Origin: Dermatemys mawii
Taxonomy: Eukaryota > Chordata > Testudines > Dermatemydidae
Reading direction: 5' to 3'
Assembly: GCA_007922305.1 (NCBI GenBank)
Contig: ML677365.1
Coordinates: 14,963,028 to 15,027,027, forward strand
Length of the DNA: 64,000 nucleotides
Below, in pieces: positions 61,758-64,000 of the stretch. The number at the start of each line of letters is the position of its first letter. The stretch's first letter is position 1. Below the pieces are notes generated by a model. It was not told the DNA's origin, did not search any database, and saw only the letters and a list, made by a program, of their open reading frames with translations. Made by a program: the position numbers and the translations under genes.

Positions 61758-62348
61758 AATTTTTAAATGTTGATAGAAAAATGCAAAATTGTATATAGCG
61801 GCTTACAGTTAGGCACATACTATCACAAGAAAAACTTACAAAACGTGCACACTGCTGATGTGAAAACTTTTCTCCTGTATCATTTAAAATGACTAACAAA
61901 CTTTTAATTCAGATTTAGTATAGTCCTATTTCTTTTGAGGATGAGCCATGTGCCAAATTAAAATTTAACAGCCACCTGTTTCTGAAGTCTCTGAGTGAGA
62001 AAAACAAGAGTAACCTCACATGAGAAAAATATACTTTTTTCATAACTCAAAAGAAGTGAACAAATTGTCTTCAAGTTTAAAAAAACTTTTTGTGGCCTAA
62101 GACTAAGCCACAAGACTGCCTTTGCCTTTGCAATGCTCTCAGTCTCTGCAAAGGACAATGTTGAAGTTTGATCTCATGCATGACAGCTTATTGCAGTATG
62201 CTAAAACACTGGACAAACACGTGTATTTTTTTCTAATGATCAGAGTTTTAAACTCATGAATATTTGCTCTAAATAGCAACTGCTTTTATCTTAAAATAGC
62301 TACACACTTAAAGTACCAAATTCAAATAGATAATTCTATGTACCATAC

Positions 62349-62520
62349 CTGTGCCTTTACTTGCAGGATCTGGTGCAAACAGCTTTACAGTAATTTTTGG
62401 CAACATCCATTGCATCCACAAGCTAACACGTCCACTTGATATTCCAATGTTACTTGTTGTTTGCTCCAAGGTAACAGAATCTGAGAATGGAGAATCATCC
62501 CCACCTTGTACAGAATCAGC
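62349..62520 (-). CDS. VPS13B: VPS13B coding exon (probable exon 26)
   Basis: This 172-nt exon starts after the acceptor ctctttctag (minus strand) and ends before the donor G|GTATGG. It begins in phase 0 (ADSVQGGDDSPFSDSVT) and leaves one base, which joins AA of the next exon to make a Glu codon. The run RVSLWMQWMLPKITVKLF followed by APDPASKGT agrees closely with what I recall of human VPS13B. There are no stops or frameshifts. It is the most upstream exon in the window; the preceding exon must lie beyond 64000. The exon number is inferred. Confidence 0.93.
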
Positions 62521-64000
62521 CTAGAAAGAGAAATACTAACTGAAAAGACCCAATGACCAACCAGATTATGTAATAATTTAGAAAATACTTCACACGAATT
62601 TCTAAAATACTATAACAGGTCATATCTATATACTGCATATAATATGCTTATACACTGATCATTTGTAAACCACCTTCCAGTGTGGCACTAAATTAGTATT
62701 TCATCTCTCTATTGAGTAGCACAGTTAATAAATAATAATACCTGTGCTCCTAGCATTTACGCAATAAGATAATTATCTTCAGAGAAATATATGATTACTT
62801 AATTAATCAGTACTATTCAATTACTTGGGAACTTTATAAGAAACATGGTCAACTCTACACCACCTCATACAATATGATGGATTGTTTTCAAGACAAAATA
62901 TCAGTTAATTTAAAAAAACATATTTACTTTTTAAAATGCAAAGGCACCACAGATTATGGATGCATTGGTAACAACTCCATAATGAAGGGTGCATTGAGAT
63001 TTGCTCTTAACACAGAACTGATATCTTTACTTTTCATCGCTTTGGACTGAAATTAGTCTCCAAATTTGGATTGATAATTCTCCATAGAATTTTCTATGAA
63101 TTCAACTGAATTTTCTATGAATTTTCTGGACAAAGTGTTTGTTAAATTTGCAAGGGGAAAATTATACATAAGATACCCTCTCCTTTTGAATTTTTCTATT
63201 TTCATCACCCCTGTGAAGCTTTTTCTATCTAGTTGAACTACTACAGACCGCCAGACTTCACACACACACACACACAAATTCTGATAATGTCTAGGACATG
63301 TCATTTTTAAACATTTAAAATTAGACACATGATGAGATAGTCCCCCTATTTAGGAAAACCTAATGGAGTTTTGCTCAGATTATATGATGAAACTGTCAAG
63401 TTCTATCACTTACTTCCATTTTACAACACTGCTTAACTGCCTCATTACCTCTTCTCTTCACAAAACCCCTGTTGGATCAAGGCTGGTCAACAGGGAGCTC
63501 CAGGGTGGATGTAGGAAAGACACTGTATTCGTGCATAACAGAGAGTGAAATCTGGGCTTTGGGAAGGGAAGAGATGTTTGATTAGGTCTATGAGGAAGTA
63601 GAGGAAGAAGAGCTGTGATAGTGGGGCTGTGCTTTACTGGGTGGGGCTGAAGGAGTGGATCCCAATATGTATGCACATGAAGATGGAGTTCCCACATTGT
63701 ACTTCTGTCTACTGGGATGAGACAGCCAAGGCAGCATTGCTTTGGAGAGCTATGGTTCCTCATACTGCCGTAACAGATGTACTGGGAAACTCATGGAAGC
63801 AGAACCATGGGTAACTTGAATATATCAGTATTTTGGCACTGCTGCCATGGGGAAGACCACATAGCTGGTCAGAGTGGCAGACGCAGTGACATTTGTGGAC
63901 AATGTCAGCAAATGTGTCCAACTGACATGACCAATCTATAGATTTAAGACCACTGCACTCTGGACTTTTATCCTGGAACTTTTAGAAAAGCAAAAAATAT
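62521..64000 (-). other. VPS13B intron upstream of exon 26 (partial)
   Basis: Intron sequence right of the exon 26 acceptor. A short CA run lies at 63259-63276. The part 63480-64000 is less AT-rich and may be an unclassified repeat. No VPS13B exon was found before the window edge. Confidence 0.7.

Larger units (their letters stand above)
57355..62348 (-). other. VPS13B intron between exons 26 and 27
   Basis: A 4,994-bp intron including a 400-base gap. It holds the hAT-like element at 58894-59515, the LTR-like repeats at 60380-61690 and SINE pieces. The rest (57355-58890, 59520-60380, 61760-62348) is AT-rich with nothing recognised. Confidence 0.8.
1..64000 (-). other. VPS13B: VPS13B gene, internal part (both ends outside window)
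   Basis: The window is an internal slice of VPS13B (COH1), transcribed right to left. The protein is a very large member of the VPS13 bridge-like lipid-transfer family that acts at the Golgi; human loss causes Cohen syndrome (established knowledge). Seven exons totalling 1,227 coding bases are placed; a transcript using one alternative exon carries 1,160 or 1,085 of them. They encode part of the middle of the protein (roughly residues 1,300-1,700 of about 4,000, estimated from memory). Identification rests on runs matching my recollection of the human protein, such as RVSLWMQWMLPKITVKLF, SLGEDCWSLGQYGG, LTSRNLPLIYINSGV and DRQYQIDLQSINIGTAQW, on GT/AG borders and on fully compatible phases. 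The start codon, stop codon and promoter are outside the window. No further exon was found left of 12349 or right of 62520. Confidence 0.95.

Noticed and set aside
63458..63814. Frames on both strands near the right edge
   Set aside because: No similarity to VPS13B or any family I know, no splice borders in phase; probably an unclassified repeat.
1..64000. CRISPR arrays, bacterial operons or phage genes
   Set aside because: No regularly spaced repeats or prokaryotic gene organisation; the exons, LINEs and SINEs show a vertebrate genome.

Overview
The window is vertebrate nuclear DNA, most likely from a turtle (Testudines). The repeat content supports this: CR1 LINEs with the reptile/bird 3' end, turtle-type tRNA-derived SINE pieces, a DIRS-like retrotransposon, an L2-like LINE and many short inverted-repeat DNA transposons. 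No repeat database could be searched, so the family names rest on recognition of sequence and structure.

Almost the whole window lies inside one host gene on the minus strand, VPS13B (COH1), which encodes a giant Golgi-associated bridge-like lipid-transfer protein. Seven coding exons can be placed to the base, in transcription order: 62520-62349, 57354-57240, 55858-55792 or 55222-55081 (mutually exclusive), 51845-51437, 45747-45630 and 12552-12349. All splice phases agree. Either choice of alternative exon keeps the frame open; using both or neither breaks it. The numbering used here (exons 26, 27, 28a/28b, 29, 30, 31) is inferred from recollection of the human gene. Neither gene end is in the window. 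The 33-kb intron between exons 30 and 31 is by far the largest complete one.

Inside that intron, on the opposite (+) strand, lie two microRNA hairpins, mir-875 (26272-26349) and mir-599 (26405-26499). They have the same order, antisense orientation and spacing that I recall for the human pair inside VPS13B.

The rest is intron sequence loaded with old mobile elements. Bases 1-4600 hold a DIRS-like element on the minus strand, split by an LTR-like insertion and cut at its 3' end by a second LTR-like piece. CR1 fragments lie at 5.3-6.1, 8.6-10.4, 15.3-16.1, 34.8-35.3 and 43.2 kb. An L2-like LINE lies at 17.9-19.7 kb. Clearly bounded DNA transposons lie at 10359-10672, 30629-30812, 30891-31559, 50403-50914 (with a hAT element nested inside) and 58894-59515. 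A 400-base assembly gap is at 60998-61397, next to a perfect 30-bp palindrome and between two diverged copies of one LTR-like repeat. No new protein-coding system was found. The items most worth checking are the microRNA pair, the alternative-exon pair and a possible in-frame alternative last exon at 56196-56037.
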